Assembly (NCBI GenBank): GCA_002346425.1
Contig: DDZS01000053.1
Span: 47,326 to 66,261, forward strand
Source of the DNA: Alphaproteobacteria bacterium UBA3002
GTDB lineage: Bacteria > Pseudomonadota > Alphaproteobacteria > Rickettsiales > UBA3002
Length of the DNA: 18,936 bases
Reading direction: 5' to 3'
A program made the translations under genes and the position numbers. Shown piece after piece: positions 1 to 7,901 of the stretch. Below the pieces are notes generated by a model. It worked only from the letters and a program-made list of their open reading frames with translations, was not told the origin of the DNA and did not search any database. How positions within the stretch are numbered: the stretch's first letter is position 1; each line of letters starts with the position of its first letter.

Positions 1-1
1 C

Positions 2-1324
2 CCGGAAGACATTCATGGCATGCATGCCGCGAATGGTATCCTCACCGCCCGCGGCGGGATGACGAGCCACGCGGCTGTGGTGGCGCGCGGCATGGGGAAA
101 TGCTGCGTATCTGGTGCGGGGGAATTGCGGATCGATTACAAAAACCAGACCTGTACGATTGGCGCAACGGTTGTTAAAGCCGGGGATGTCATCACGCTGG
201 ATGGCTCCAAAGGGGAAGTCATGTTGGGTGAAATCCCGACGATTCAGCCGGATTTATCGGGCGATTTCGCCACCGTCATGGAATGGGCGGACGCGGTGCG
301 TCAGCTGAAAATCCGCACCAATGCCGAGACTCCGGCAGATGCGGAAACCGCACGCCGATTGGGCGCTGAAGGGATCGGCCTGTGCCGTACGGAGCATATG
401 TTCTTTGAATCCGAGCGTATCACCGCGATGCGCGAAATGATTATGGCAGATGACGTCAAAGCCCGCGAGCGTGCATTGGGCAAAATCCTGCCAATGCAAA
501 AGCAGGATTTTATTCAGTTGTTCACCGTGATGCAGGGCTTGCCAGTCACGATTCGTTTGCTTGATCCGCCGTTGCATGAATTTCTGCCGCATTCCGAAGC
601 GGAGATGCAGGAAGTGGCCAAAGCCGCTGGCATCACGTTGTCGGATGTCAAAGAGCGGGCGGAAAAACTGGCCGAATCCAATCCGATGCTGGGTCATCGC
701 GGGTGCCGTTTGGGATTGAGTTACCCGGAAGTGTATCGCATGCAGGCGCGCGCAATCTTTGAAGCCGCGCATGATGTCGCAGCCAAAGGCGAAACCGTGC
801 TGCCAGAAATCATGATTCCGCTGGTGATGAATCAAAAAGAACTTAGCACCTTAAAACGCGAAATTGATGCAGTGGCTGAAGAAGTTGCCACGCAGCGCGG
901 TACCACGCTCGCCTATCAGATAGGCACAATGATCGAGCTGCCGCGGGCGGCACTGCGCGCGGCGGATATCGCGCAATATGCAGAATTCTTCAGCTTTGGC
1001 ACCAACGATCTGACGCAGACCACACTCGGCATTAGTCGTGACGATGCGGCATCGTTTTTGGAGCCGTATAAACGTCGCGGCATTCTCGATAGCGATCCCT
1101 TTGTCACGCTGGATATTGAAGGCGTCGGCGAGCTGATTCAGATTGCCGCAGAACGTGGTCGTGGGACGCGCCCGAACATCAAGCTAGGTATTTGCGGCGA
1201 ACATGGCGGTGACCCCGCTTCAATCCGCTTCTGCCAGTCATTGGGGCTAAACTACGTGTCCTGCTCGCCTTACCGCGTGCCGATCGCCAGATTGGCGGCC
1301 GCGCAGGCCATGTTAGACAGCTGA
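2..1324 (+). CDS. ppdK: Pyruvate phosphate dikinase, C-terminal part (partial, 5' end outside window)
   Basis: Interconverts pyruvate and phosphoenolpyruvate with ATP and phosphate in the cytoplasm (gluconeogenic or pyrophosphate-linked glycolytic step). The frame is open from base 2, so the gene begins upstream; an ATG at base 20 is internal. About 440 residues are visible. First comes the swivelling phosphohistidine domain with GGMTSHAAVVARGMGK; the phosphorylated His is codon 68-70. Then follows the PEP/pyruvate-binding TIM barrel: GLCRTEHMFF, MLGHRGCRLG, EIMIPLV, GTMIELPRAA, SFGTNDLTQTTLG and GICGEHGGDPASI. The Cys at 1193-1195 in GICGEHGG is the expected catalytic acid/base. All active-site motifs are intact. 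The related PEP synthase and PTS enzyme I share the barrel, but the motif set and C-terminal length fit PPDK. A receiver-like gene follows 52 bases downstream on the same strand, with no terminator hairpin visible between them. Confidence 0.97.
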   Translation, partial: PEDIHGMHAANGILTARGGMTSHAAVVARGMGKCCVSGAGELRIDYKNQTCTIGATVVKAGDVITLDGSKGEVMLGEIPTIQPDLSGDFATVMEWADAVRQLKIRTNAETPADAETARRLGAEGIGLCRTEHMFFESERITAMREMIMADDVKARERALGKILPMQKQDFIQLFTVMQGLPVTIRLLDPPLHEFLPHSEAEMQEVAKAAGITLSDVKERAEKLAESNPMLGHRGCRLGLSYPEVYRMQARAIFEAAHDVAAKGETVLPEIMIPLVMNQKELSTLKREIDAVAEEVATQRGTTLAYQIGTMIELPRAALRAADIAQYAEFFSFGTNDLTQTTLGISRDDAASFLEPYKRRGILDSDPFVTLDIEGVGELIQIAAERGRGTRPNIKLGICGEHGGDPASIRFCQSLGLNYVSCSPYRVPIARLAAAQAMLDS

Positions 1325-1376
1325 TTTCACTGAATTGTCACATGCGTTTCTAGTGATGCGCAAGTAGGATAGGTCT

Positions 1377-1889
1377 ATGGCGAATCAGAAAAAATCCATC
1401 CTCATCGTCGAAAAGGATCGCGAAGTGGCCAGGGCGGTTAAAGACTGGCTGGAAAAGGGCGACTATACTTGCCAGATATTGCATTCACTGCAAATGGCGG
1501 AAACCTGGGTGCTGGATTCGAATATGCATCATGACCTCATTCTGTTGGATCACTGGCAGGAAAAAGATTTATCGCACTGTGACCGCATTAGCGGCAAACC
1601 GGCAACTTTCGGCAGTCAGCATTTGTTGCAGGAGATTGCATCTGCGGGCATTCCTGTGATCAGCATCGCCGATGATTCGCAGGTGAAAAGAAAGTTTCAC
1701 GGACATAATAAAGTTATGGGATATCATCAGCGGGGACGTTTGCTCGAACTTACCACACTGGATCATACGCATCCGGATGCGAAGGAATTTTTTACGCGTA
1801 TTGATAAAGCCATCGAAAAAGCAGAACACCAAGCTTCGAAAAAGCATGCGCGCATCAACGATGCTGAATCGTCTGAAAGAAGACGTTAG
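1377..1889 (+). CDS. Degenerate response-regulator receiver (REC)-like protein
   Basis: A 170-residue protein that starts like a CheY-type receiver: ILIVEKD at residues 8-14 corresponds to the usual ILIVDDE strand and acidic pocket, and LILLDHW at 53-59 places Asp58 at the phospho-acceptor position. The rest diverges. One acidic-pocket residue is Lys13. The loop after Asp58 is long and lacks the usual MPxMDG. The strand IPVISIADD keeps a Ser at the Thr/Ser switch site. The conserved Lys-Pro before the last helix is missing; YHQRGRLLEL stands there. The last 30 residues are highly charged (EKAEHQASKKHAR). No output domain is present, so it could act as a single-domain regulator or by a non-canonical, phosphorylation-independent route. 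The start ATG has AGGATAGG just upstream. Its stop codon overlaps that of gpsA on the other strand. Family assignment is good; function is unknown. Confidence 0.75.
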   Translation: MANQKKSILIVEKDREVARAVKDWLEKGDYTCQILHSLQMAETWVLDSNMHHDLILLDHWQEKDLSHCDRISGKPATFGSQHLLQEIASAGIPVISIADDSQVKRKFHGHNKVMGYHQRGRLLELTTLDHTHPDAKEFFTRIDKAIEKAEHQASKKHARINDAESSERRR

Positions 1890-2908
1890 TATAGTTCTTC
1901 GTTGCCTAACGGTCGCGCGAGCAATTGCTCCACGGCAGCTTTTACTTCTACCGTGCCTTGTAGAATCTCATGCACCATCATGCAGATCGGCATTGAGACG
2001 CCTTGCTGGCGTGAAAGCTGATAGACGGATTCGGCCGTGACAACGCCTTCGGTTAGGCCACTTTTATTGGGGGACAGTGCATCAGCCACCGATTCACCGC
2101 GACCAATCGTATAACCAAGCGACATATTGCGCGAACGGCGGCTAGAGCAACTCAGCAATAAATCTCCTAATCCTGCAAGGCCTGCCAGCGTTTCATCGCG
2201 GCCACCTTTGACGCGCGCCAGACGCTGCATTTCAGCGAGTCCGCGGGTAATCAGCGCGGCGCGAGCATTCTCACCCAACTGCATGCCGGTGGCAATGCCG
2301 CAGGCGATAGCGATCACGTTTTTCAGCGCGCCACCGATTTCGACGCCGACCAGATCATCGCTGTAATAGGGACGGAAATAGCGGCCGCCGATGGTGTAGA
2401 TCAGGCGTTCGGTAATCGTGCGCGATTGCCCGGCAATGGTGGTCGCTGTCGGCAATCCGGCGGCGACTTCATTCGCGAAATTCGGGCCAGATAAGACCAT
2501 TACCGGATTATGCGGCATGATGCTGTTGACGACTTCATGCATTAATAGCAAGCTACCGCGCTCGATGCCTTTGGCGGCGAGCAAAATTGGGATGTCGCGC
2601 GAAAGTTGGTCGGACAGGCTGATGCAGGTTGGGCGCATCTGCTGCGACGGTACGGCGAGCAAAATATAATCCGCCTTCGCCGCGGCTTCGGATAAGTCGC
2701 TAGTGATGTGAATATCGGGGTCAAGAAACACGTCGGGCAGATATTGCTCATTCACGCGCTTGTCGCGCACGCTTTTGACAACCGCCTCGTTACGCGACCA
2801 TAGCGTCACCTGATTGCCCGCGCGGTTAATCACGATACCGAGCGCCGTACCCCAGCTTCCGGCACCCACCACTAAGAAATGTGGTAATTCATCGCGGAAA
2901 CTACTCAT
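1886..2908 (-). CDS. gpsA: Glycerol-3-phosphate dehydrogenase [NAD(P)+]
   Basis: Cytoplasmic enzyme that reduces dihydroxyacetone phosphate to sn-glycerol 3-phosphate, the backbone for phospholipids. The 340-residue length is normal. The N-terminal Rossmann motif GAGSWGTALG (residues 15-24) binds the nucleotide; LLAVPSQ and VLSGPNFANEVAAGLPTA are family signatures; GGALKNVIAIACGIATG contains the catalytic Lys196; GLAGLGDLLLSCSS and SRNMSLGYTIGRG are the substrate-side helical domain. The start ATG overlaps the ileS stop as ATGA (4 bases), so translation is probably coupled to ileS. The 3' end meets the receiver gene tail to tail with overlapping stops and no terminator hairpin. Assignment is secure. 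Confidence 0.98.
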   Translation of the reverse strand: MSSFRDELPHFLVVGAGSWGTALGIVINRAGNQVTLWSRNEAVVKSVRDKRVNEQYLPDVFLDPDIHITSDLSEAAAKADYILLAVPSQQMRPTCISLSDQLSRDIPILLAAKGIERGSLLLMHEVVNSIMPHNPVMVLSGPNFANEVAAGLPTATTIAGQSRTITERLIYTIGGRYFRPYYSDDLVGVEIGGALKNVIAIACGIATGMQLGENARAALITRGLAEMQRLARVKGGRDETLAGLAGLGDLLLSCSSRRSRNMSLGYTIGRGESVADALSPNKSGLTEGVVTAESVYQLSRQQGVSMPICMMVHEILQGTVEVKAAVEQLLARPLGNEELY

Positions 2909-5900
2909 GCGGCGGCCTCGCTTTCACGTAAGATCATGATATCGACCGGTGCGCCGGATACTTTTGCCTGATTATGAAATGCAGCGGCGTTGGCGTTGAA
3001 TCGCAGCTGCGTGGCTAATGTTTGCTCGCAAATATAGGGTTCAAACGCCTTGGCGGCGGCGGTGACCGTCTCGTCGCCCACGATGTGCAAATGGATGCGG
3101 TCCGACACTTGCAAATCGGCAAGTTTGCGCGTTGCCTGAATTTCGCGCACCAAGTCGCGTGCAATGCCTTCGGCTTCAAGTTCCGGCGTCATCTGCGTAT
3201 CCAATACCACAAGCGCGTCATTGGTGGAGAGGGCTTGCGCGGCATCGGCTTCTTTCGCTTCGAGCTGCATGGTAAATTCTTCCGGCTGCAGCGCTTCGCC
3301 GCCGACAACCATCTGGCCATCTTCGACCTTCCAGTCGCCTGAACGTGCGGCGCCGGCAACGGCTTTCATTTTCGCGCCTAACCGCTTACCCGCTACAGGG
3401 AAATGAATGGTCAGTTTATGGTTGGCGACGCCTTCCAAATCATTAGAAAAATGGATCGCTTTGATATTGGTTTCATCGGCGATCAGGTCCGAGTAGGGCG
3501 TCAGCCGATCCGAACCGGGGCCGTAGAGGGTAGCCGAGGCTAGCGGTTGCCGCGTACGGATATTCACCTGATTGCGAATCGCGTGAATCGTGGTGCAAGC
3601 GTCGCGCACCCGGTCCATATCAGCGACCAGCGCTTCTTCTTGCGCAATCGCTGAAACATCCGGCCAGTCGGCTAAATGCACGCTGGCCTCGCCAGTTAGC
3701 GCACGATAGGCGGCTTCTGTAATCATCGGCAACAGTGGGGCCGAGACGCGACACATGGTTTCCAGCACCGTATAAAGCGTGTTATACGCAGCCTGCTTAT
3801 CGGCGTTTTTCTCCTGACCCCAGAAGCGCGAACGGTTGCGGCGGATATACCAGTTATTTAGTATTTCGAAGAAGTGTGAAATGCTCTGCGTGGCGCTTGG
3901 TGTGTCATAGTGATCAAACGCCCGTTCAACGCGCTCAGTCGTATCGCGCAGTTTAGCGAGGATATAGCGGTCCATCACATTGTCTGCAGATGTGACGGCC
4001 TGCGCTTTCACCCCATCCGCATTGGCGTAGAGCGTGAAAAAGTGGCAGGCATTCCAAATCGGTTTGATATAAAGCCGGATCGCGTCATGGATGAATTTGC
4101 CTTCCGGGTCGATCAGCAATTCGTTGCCGCGCATGATCGATGAGGACATCATAAACCAGCGCAGCGCGTCGGAGCCGTATTGGTCGAACAGCGCGCGGGG
4201 GTCCATGTAATTCTGTAATTTTTTCGACAATTTGCGCCCGGCATCGTCCAATACCACGCCATGACAGATGCAATTCTCGAACGGGTTTTTATCGAACAGC
4301 GCCACGGCCAGCACCATCATGCTGTAGAACCAGCCGCGCGTCTGTGCTTCATATTCCACGATAAATTGCGCGGGGAAATGCTTCTCGAACCACTCCTTAT
4401 TTTCAAACGGATAATGCACCTGCGCATAGGGCATCGACCCGGATTCGAACCAGCAATCAAACACGTCTTCAACGCGGCGAATGGTATAGTCCAGGTTCTG
4501 TGGGTCGGGCTTGGTCAGCTCATCAATATAAGGGCGATGCAAGTCGGTCACATCGGCATCAAAGAAGGCGTTCAGTTCCTCGATGGAACCGAAGACATAG
4601 AGTTCCTTATTCTCTGGATTATCCGAACGCCAGACGGGAATCGGACAGCCCCAGAAACGCGAGCGCGAGATCGACCATTCGCGGGCATTCTCAATCCATT
4701 TGCCGAAGCGGCCTTCTTTAATATGTTCGGGAATCCAGTTGATGTTTTGATTGAGCGCCACCATGCGATCGCGAAATTTCGGCACATCGACGAACCAGCT
4801 AGACACGCCGCGATAAATAATCGGCTGATCCGTCCGCCAGCAATGCGGATAATTGTGCAGATATTGCTCTTCCTTGATCAATTGCCCATGGTCTTTCAAC
4901 CATTTGATGATGCGTAGGTTAGCAAGACCGTATTTTTCCAACTGCTCGGGCTTATACGGCTCGTCGGGAGTTGCCAGCTTGGTTTCCTTGATGACATTCA
5001 GGCCTTTCAGCGACAGGTCATCCAGATCGTAAATCTCATCGGTATAGCGCCCCTCGCCATTGACGGGTACGAGTGTCGGGATTTCATACACGCTACAGAC
5101 GCGATTATCATCCTCACCAAAGCCCGGCGCCATATGCACGATACCGGTGCCGGAGCCTGCTTCAATAAAGTCCGATCCGTCGAGAATGCGGAAGGCATTT
5201 GGTGTCTCGGCGAAATAGGGGAAAAGGGGTTCGTAAGAGAGGCCGATTAAGTCTTCACCCGTCACGTCATTCCGGCGAAGGCCGGAATCTAGCTGTTCTT
5301 GCGTGATATTGAAGGCAGACATGTAAGGCGCCATAGAGCCGCCTGCTATAATATAGCACGCGTCAGACTGGACCCCGGCCTGCGCCGGGGTGACGAATGC
5401 GGTGTAGGTAAGCTCCGTACTCGCCGCCAAAGCCAGATTACTCGGTAAGGTCCACGGCGTCGTCGTCCAGGCGCAGACATAGTAATTCTGAGCATCCGGC
5501 GCACCTTTAGGTTTATCTTTCAGCTTAAACGCCACCGTGATCGCTTTATCCTCTTTCTCCCGTGTCGCATCGTCCAGGCGGATTTCGGAGGTGGAGAGGA
5601 CGGTTTCGGCGGCCCAGCTGTAGGGCATAACTTTGAAGCCTTCATAGATCAGGCCTTTTTTATAGAGCTCGCTGAAGGCCCAGATGGTCGATTCCATGAA
5701 GGGCGTGTCCATGGTTTTATAATCATTGTCGAAATCGACCCAACGGCCTTGGCGATTAACATAATAGCGCCATTGATCGGCGAATTGCATGACGGAGCTG
5801 CGGCAATGTTCATTAAATTTGCCGATGCCGTAATTCATAATCTGCTGACGGCCGGAGATACCAAGTTCTTTCTCCGCGCCCATCTCAGCAGGCAGCCCGT

Positions 5901-6192
5901 GACAGTCCCAGCCAAAGCGACGTTCAACGCGTTTGCCTTGCATCGTGTGATAGCGCGGAAAGACGTCTTTCACATAGCCGGTCAGCAAATGCCCATGATG
6001 CGGCAGTCCATTGGCGAAGGGCGGCCCGTCGTAAAACACATATTCATTGCTGCTGCCATCCGCTGATTTCGGGGGGCGCTGGCTTACCGATTGCTCAAAA
6101 ATGTTATGTGCCTGCCAATATTCCAGAACTTCTTCCTCTAATTTCACAAAATCAGGAGAGGAATCGAGGCTGGGATAGGGTTTTTCGTTCAC
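2905..6192 (-). CDS. ileS: Isoleucyl-tRNA synthetase, long (type 2-like), carrying in-frame palindromic-repeat insertions
   Basis: Charges tRNA-Ile with isoleucine in the cytoplasm. At 1095 residues it is longer than the usual bacterial enzyme of about 940. Its sequence, for example YVFYDGPPFANGLPHHGHLL, resembles the IleRS2 class (eukaryote-like; also in Rickettsiales), which is generally less mupirocin-sensitive. The ATP-binding HIGH motif is HHGH at 65-68; the KMSKS loop is KLSKK at 654-658. The CP1 editing domain holds WTTTPWTLPSNLALA and GTGIVHMAPGFGEDD. Inside CP1, residues 267-276 (VTPAQAGVQS) and 301-310 (LDSGLRRNDV) are translated from short palindromic repeats. The roughly 24 residues between them (CYIIAGGSMAPY and following) read like native IleRS. 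The start codon is GTG (CGCCTGTGAACG), preceded by AAAGG. The reading frame is intact, so the enzyme is probably functional and essential. It precedes gpsA with a 4-base overlap. Confidence 0.98.
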   Translation of the reverse strand: MNEKPYPSLDSSPDFVKLEEEVLEYWQAHNIFEQSVSQRPPKSADGSSNEYVFYDGPPFANGLPHHGHLLTGYVKDVFPRYHTMQGKRVERRFGWDCHGLPAEMGAEKELGISGRQQIMNYGIGKFNEHCRSSVMQFADQWRYYVNRQGRWVDFDNDYKTMDTPFMESTIWAFSELYKKGLIYEGFKVMPYSWAAETVLSTSEIRLDDATREKEDKAITVAFKLKDKPKGAPDAQNYYVCAWTTTPWTLPSNLALAASTELTYTAFVTPAQAGVQSDACYIIAGGSMAPYMSAFNITQEQLDSGLRRNDVTGEDLIGLSYEPLFPYFAETPNAFRILDGSDFIEAGSGTGIVHMAPGFGEDDNRVCSVYEIPTLVPVNGEGRYTDEIYDLDDLSLKGLNVIKETKLATPDEPYKPEQLEKYGLANLRIIKWLKDHGQLIKEEQYLHNYPHCWRTDQPIIYRGVSSWFVDVPKFRDRMVALNQNINWIPEHIKEGRFGKWIENAREWSISRSRFWGCPIPVWRSDNPENKELYVFGSIEELNAFFDADVTDLHRPYIDELTKPDPQNLDYTIRRVEDVFDCWFESGSMPYAQVHYPFENKEWFEKHFPAQFIVEYEAQTRGWFYSMMVLAVALFDKNPFENCICHGVVLDDAGRKLSKKLQNYMDPRALFDQYGSDALRWFMMSSSIMRGNELLIDPEGKFIHDAIRLYIKPIWNACHFFTLYANADGVKAQAVTSADNVMDRYILAKLRDTTERVERAFDHYDTPSATQSISHFFEILNNWYIRRNRSRFWGQEKNADKQAAYNTLYTVLETMCRVSAPLLPMITEAAYRALTGEASVHLADWPDVSAIAQEEALVADMDRVRDACTTIHAIRNQVNIRTRQPLASATLYGPGSDRLTPYSDLIADETNIKAIHFSNDLEGVANHKLTIHFPVAGKRLGAKMKAVAGAARSGDWKVEDGQMVVGGEALQPEEFTMQLEAKEADAAQALSTNDALVVLDTQMTPELEAEGIARDLVREIQATRKLADLQVSDRIHLHIVGDETVTAAAKAFEPYICEQTLATQLRFNANAAAFHNQAKVSGAPVDIMILRESEAAA
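5265..5292 (+). repeat. Short palindromic repeat unit A inside ileS (RPE-like, protein-coding)
   Basis: 28 bp forming a hairpin ATTCCGGC-GAAG-GCCGGAAT, flanked by CGTC and CTAG. It is the reverse complement of unit B at 5368-5395 with 22 of 28 bases identical. On the coding (minus) strand it is read in frame as LDSGLRRNDV (IleRS residues 301-310). Peptides of the TPAQAGVQ / LDSGLRRND kind are the familiar translation of GTCATTCC-type palindromic repeats scattered through proteobacterial genomes. In-frame residence in genes is documented for the Rickettsia palindromic elements. Membership of a specific named family is not claimed. Confidence 0.85.
5368..5395 (-). repeat. Short palindromic repeat unit B inside ileS, inverted relative to unit A
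   Basis: 28 bp with hairpin ACCCCGGC-CTGC-GCCGGGGT, flanked by CTGG and GACG. It lies 75 bases from unit A in the opposite orientation and is read in frame on the minus strand as VTPAQAGVQS (IleRS residues 267-276). Of the six differences from the reverse complement of A, four form two compensatory base-pair changes in the stem (TT/AA against CC/GG). One falls in the tetraloop and one in the flank. This pattern points to selection on the hairpin as DNA or RNA structure rather than on the peptide. Confidence 0.85.
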
Positions 6193-6216
6193 AGGCGACC
6201 TTTGAGTTGGTATAGT
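6188..6216 (+). promoter_or_regulatory. Candidate sigma70-type promoter of the PAS-like gene
   Basis: -35 TTCACA (6188-6193, 5 of 6 to TTGACA), 17-bp spacer, -10 TATAGT (6211-6216, 5 of 6 to TATAAT). It predicts a start site near 6223, only about 13 bases before the ATG at 6236. The -35 overlaps the GTG start codon of the divergent ileS, so polymerase bound here could interfere with ileS transcription or its first codons. Inferred from sequence match only. Confidence 0.6.
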
Positions 6217-6235
6217 TTTTATTCTGCGTCACACC

Positions 6236-6730
6236 ATGCCGCAGAAAGACACAGAAAACAACGCAAAAAGCGATACGAAAAGACTGAAACGGACGATGCA
6301 GGAACAACGACTTACCCACCGATTGACGCGCTATTGGGAAAATTTACGCAAAGAAGAAGAGATTCCTACTTTTGCCAAGTTTAACAGCGGCGCCGTAGAG
6401 GATATTTGGGGGCAGTGCATGCTGTTCATGGTCAATCCTGGGGCGGGCAAACGCCATTACACTTTTTACCGTGTCGGCGATCAGGTGCGTAAAATGTATC
6501 AGGAAGATGTGGTGGGTAAGGTGTTGACGCCGCACCATACCAGCTTTAAAGGCGCGAATATCATTAAACGTATCGATGAAGTGGTCGCTGAGCCTAAGCC
6601 GGTCTTCGATGACGGGCAGTTTATCAATAAAAACAACAAGCTAGTAAAATATCGGTCTTGCTTATTGCCTTTCGGCAAATCGAATGAAGTCAGCCACGTC
6701 GTCGTGGGCCTGAGCTGGCGCGAGTTTTAG
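6236..6730 (+). CDS. PAS-like domain protein (PAS_5 / DUF type, alphaproteobacterial)
   Basis: A 164-residue cytoplasmic protein without signal peptide or membrane segment. After a charged N-terminal extension (residues 1-25) comes LTRYWENLRKEEEIPTFAKF, then an Asp/Glu-Ile-Trp segment, a beta-rich stretch (CMLFMVN, HYTFYRVGDQV), EDVVGKVLTPHHTSF and the C-terminal strands YRSCLLPFGKS and VSHVVVGLSW. This order matches the alphaproteobacterial PAS_5 family, single-domain proteins of about 170-200 residues thought to sense or bind partners. No ligand can be named. The start at 6236 lacks a Shine-Dalgarno and would leave a very short leader; an ATG at 6296 (MQEQRLTHRL) is a possible alternative that keeps the whole conserved region. 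The gene is divergent from ileS and convergent with lpxB. Confidence 0.7.
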   Translation: MPQKDTENNAKSDTKRLKRTMQEQRLTHRLTRYWENLRKEEEIPTFAKFNSGAVEDIWGQCMLFMVNPGAGKRHYTFYRVGDQVRKMYQEDVVGKVLTPHHTSFKGANIIKRIDEVVAEPKPVFDDGQFINKNNKLVKYRSCLLPFGKSNEVSHVVVGLSWREF

Positions 6731-6748
6731 AATTTGTTTGCTCCGATG

Positions 6749-6774
6749 TCTAAGTGGTCTACTGACCGCTTAGA
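6749..6774. terminator. Hairpin between the convergent PAS-like gene and lpxB (possible bidirectional terminator)
   Basis: Inverted repeat TCTAAGTGGTC-TACT-GACCGCTTAGA: 11-base arms with one T/G mismatch (a G-U wobble in plus-strand RNA) and a 4-base loop. It covers the lpxB stop codon and follows the PAS-like gene by 18 bases. Neither strand has a clear T-run after the stem, so intrinsic termination would be weak. It may instead protect 3' ends. Confidence 0.45.
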
Positions 6775-7901
6775 ATAGTAAGTATGGTTTCTGCGGCTTC
6801 TTCTGAAGGCGTTTTCCCACTCTCCGGTAAAAGCCGAGTGATATAGGGCGCCGCATCCTGAATGGCCGTGCCTTGCAGGTAAGGCAAAATAGCACTGGCG
6901 AGTTTCTCTGGGGTGCAGTTTTCCTGAATTAATTCGGGGATCACGGGGGGCTGCCCATCGCGATGCGTCATGATGTTGATGAGATTCACATAGGGAATCT
7001 GTACCATGCGGCGCACCAGCCAGACGGAGAGTGGATGCGCACGATAGCCGGTCACTGTGGGTAGACCTGCCAGCGCGGTTTCCAGCGCGACGGTACCGGA
7101 TTTGGCGAGCGCCGCGCTACACGCCGCAAAAGCGTCTTTCTTTTCTTTCGCATCCGTCGAAAAATGTATTTTTACCAGATGCGCGGTGGCTGCAGCTTCA
7201 ATCCTCTCGCGCAGATGCGCATGTGTCGGGATCATCACTTCCAGGTTAGGCATGAAGGCTTTCAGCGCATCGGCCGTTGTTAAAAATATCTCCAGATGTT
7301 GCGTTAGTTCACCCGCGCGGCTGCCGGGCATCAGGCCGAGCAGCGGCGTATCGGGAGCGATCCCATGGGCGCGTCGGAAACGCGACCCATTTCCCGGCGT
7401 CGCCCAGAAATGCGCGACGGGGTGGCCAGTAAAATAGGTTGGCAGGCCATGCGCGGTGAAATAGTCCGGCTCGAAAGGCAATAAGCAGAGCAGGGCATCG
7501 AACAGACCAGCGGTTTTTTCGGCGCGTTGCGGCTTATAGGCCCAGACCGTGGGGGCGACATAATGGATAAGTTTGCCGCGATACCCTTGCGCACGCAGCT
7601 GTTTGGCAACACGGAAGGTGAAACCGGGTGAGTCAATGCTGACAACGGCGTTGGGCTTGCGTGCCATAATATCCGCGACCGTTTCGCGGATGCGGCGTTT
7701 CAGGCGAAAGATATGCGGCAGAATTTCGACAAAGCCCATCATCGAGAGTTCCTGCATGGGAAAAAGCGATTGCAGCCCCTGCGCGTGCATCTGCGGTCCA
7801 CCAATGCCTATCATATGCGTTTCCTGAGGAAGGGCCTCCATCAGACGGCTGCCGATAAAATCGCCGGAGGCTTCACCCGCGATCAGATAGAGGGAGGTCA
7901 T
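6759..7901 (-). CDS. lpxB: Lipid-A-disaccharide synthase
   Basis: GT19 glycosyltransferase at the inner face of the cytoplasmic membrane. It joins UDP-2,3-diacylglucosamine and lipid X into the beta-1,6 disaccharide of lipid A. The 380-residue length is normal. Visible signatures are YLIAGEASGD at the N-terminus, GIGGPQM, MGFVEILPHI, VSIDSPGFTFRVAK, HYVAPTVWAYKP, LLCLLPFEPDYF, LMPGSRAGE, ALAKSGTVALETALAG and PYVNLINI. The ATG overlaps the lpxI stop as ATGA, so translation is coupled. It is the last gene of the skp-lpxD-fabZ-lpxA-lpxI-lpxB operon and directly uses the product of the preceding gene. Secure. Confidence 0.98.
   Translation of the reverse strand: MTSLYLIAGEASGDFIGSRLMEALPQETHMIGIGGPQMHAQGLQSLFPMQELSMMGFVEILPHIFRLKRRIRETVADIMARKPNAVVSIDSPGFTFRVAKQLRAQGYRGKLIHYVAPTVWAYKPQRAEKTAGLFDALLCLLPFEPDYFTAHGLPTYFTGHPVAHFWATPGNGSRFRRAHGIAPDTPLLGLMPGSRAGELTQHLEIFLTTADALKAFMPNLEVMIPTHAHLRERIEAAATAHLVKIHFSTDAKEKKDAFAACSAALAKSGTVALETALAGLPTVTGYRAHPLSVWLVRRMVQIPYVNLINIMTHRDGQPPVIPELIQENCTPEKLASAILPYLQGTAIQDAAPYITRLLPESGKTPSEEAAETILTILSGQ

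Noticed and set aside
254..835. 193-codon open frame on the minus strand opposite ppdK
   Set aside because: His/Phe/Arg-rich composition typical of an antisense frame of a GC-biased gene; ppdK is fully conserved here.
4261..4917. 218-codon open frame on the plus strand opposite ileS
   Set aside because: Shadow of ileS coding sequence: it has no recognisable domain or ribosome site, and IleRS motifs on the other strand are intact throughout.
6193..6235. T-box or other tRNA-sensing leader for ileS
   Set aside because: Only 43 bases separate ileS from the divergent gene, and no T-box consensus or terminator stem is present.
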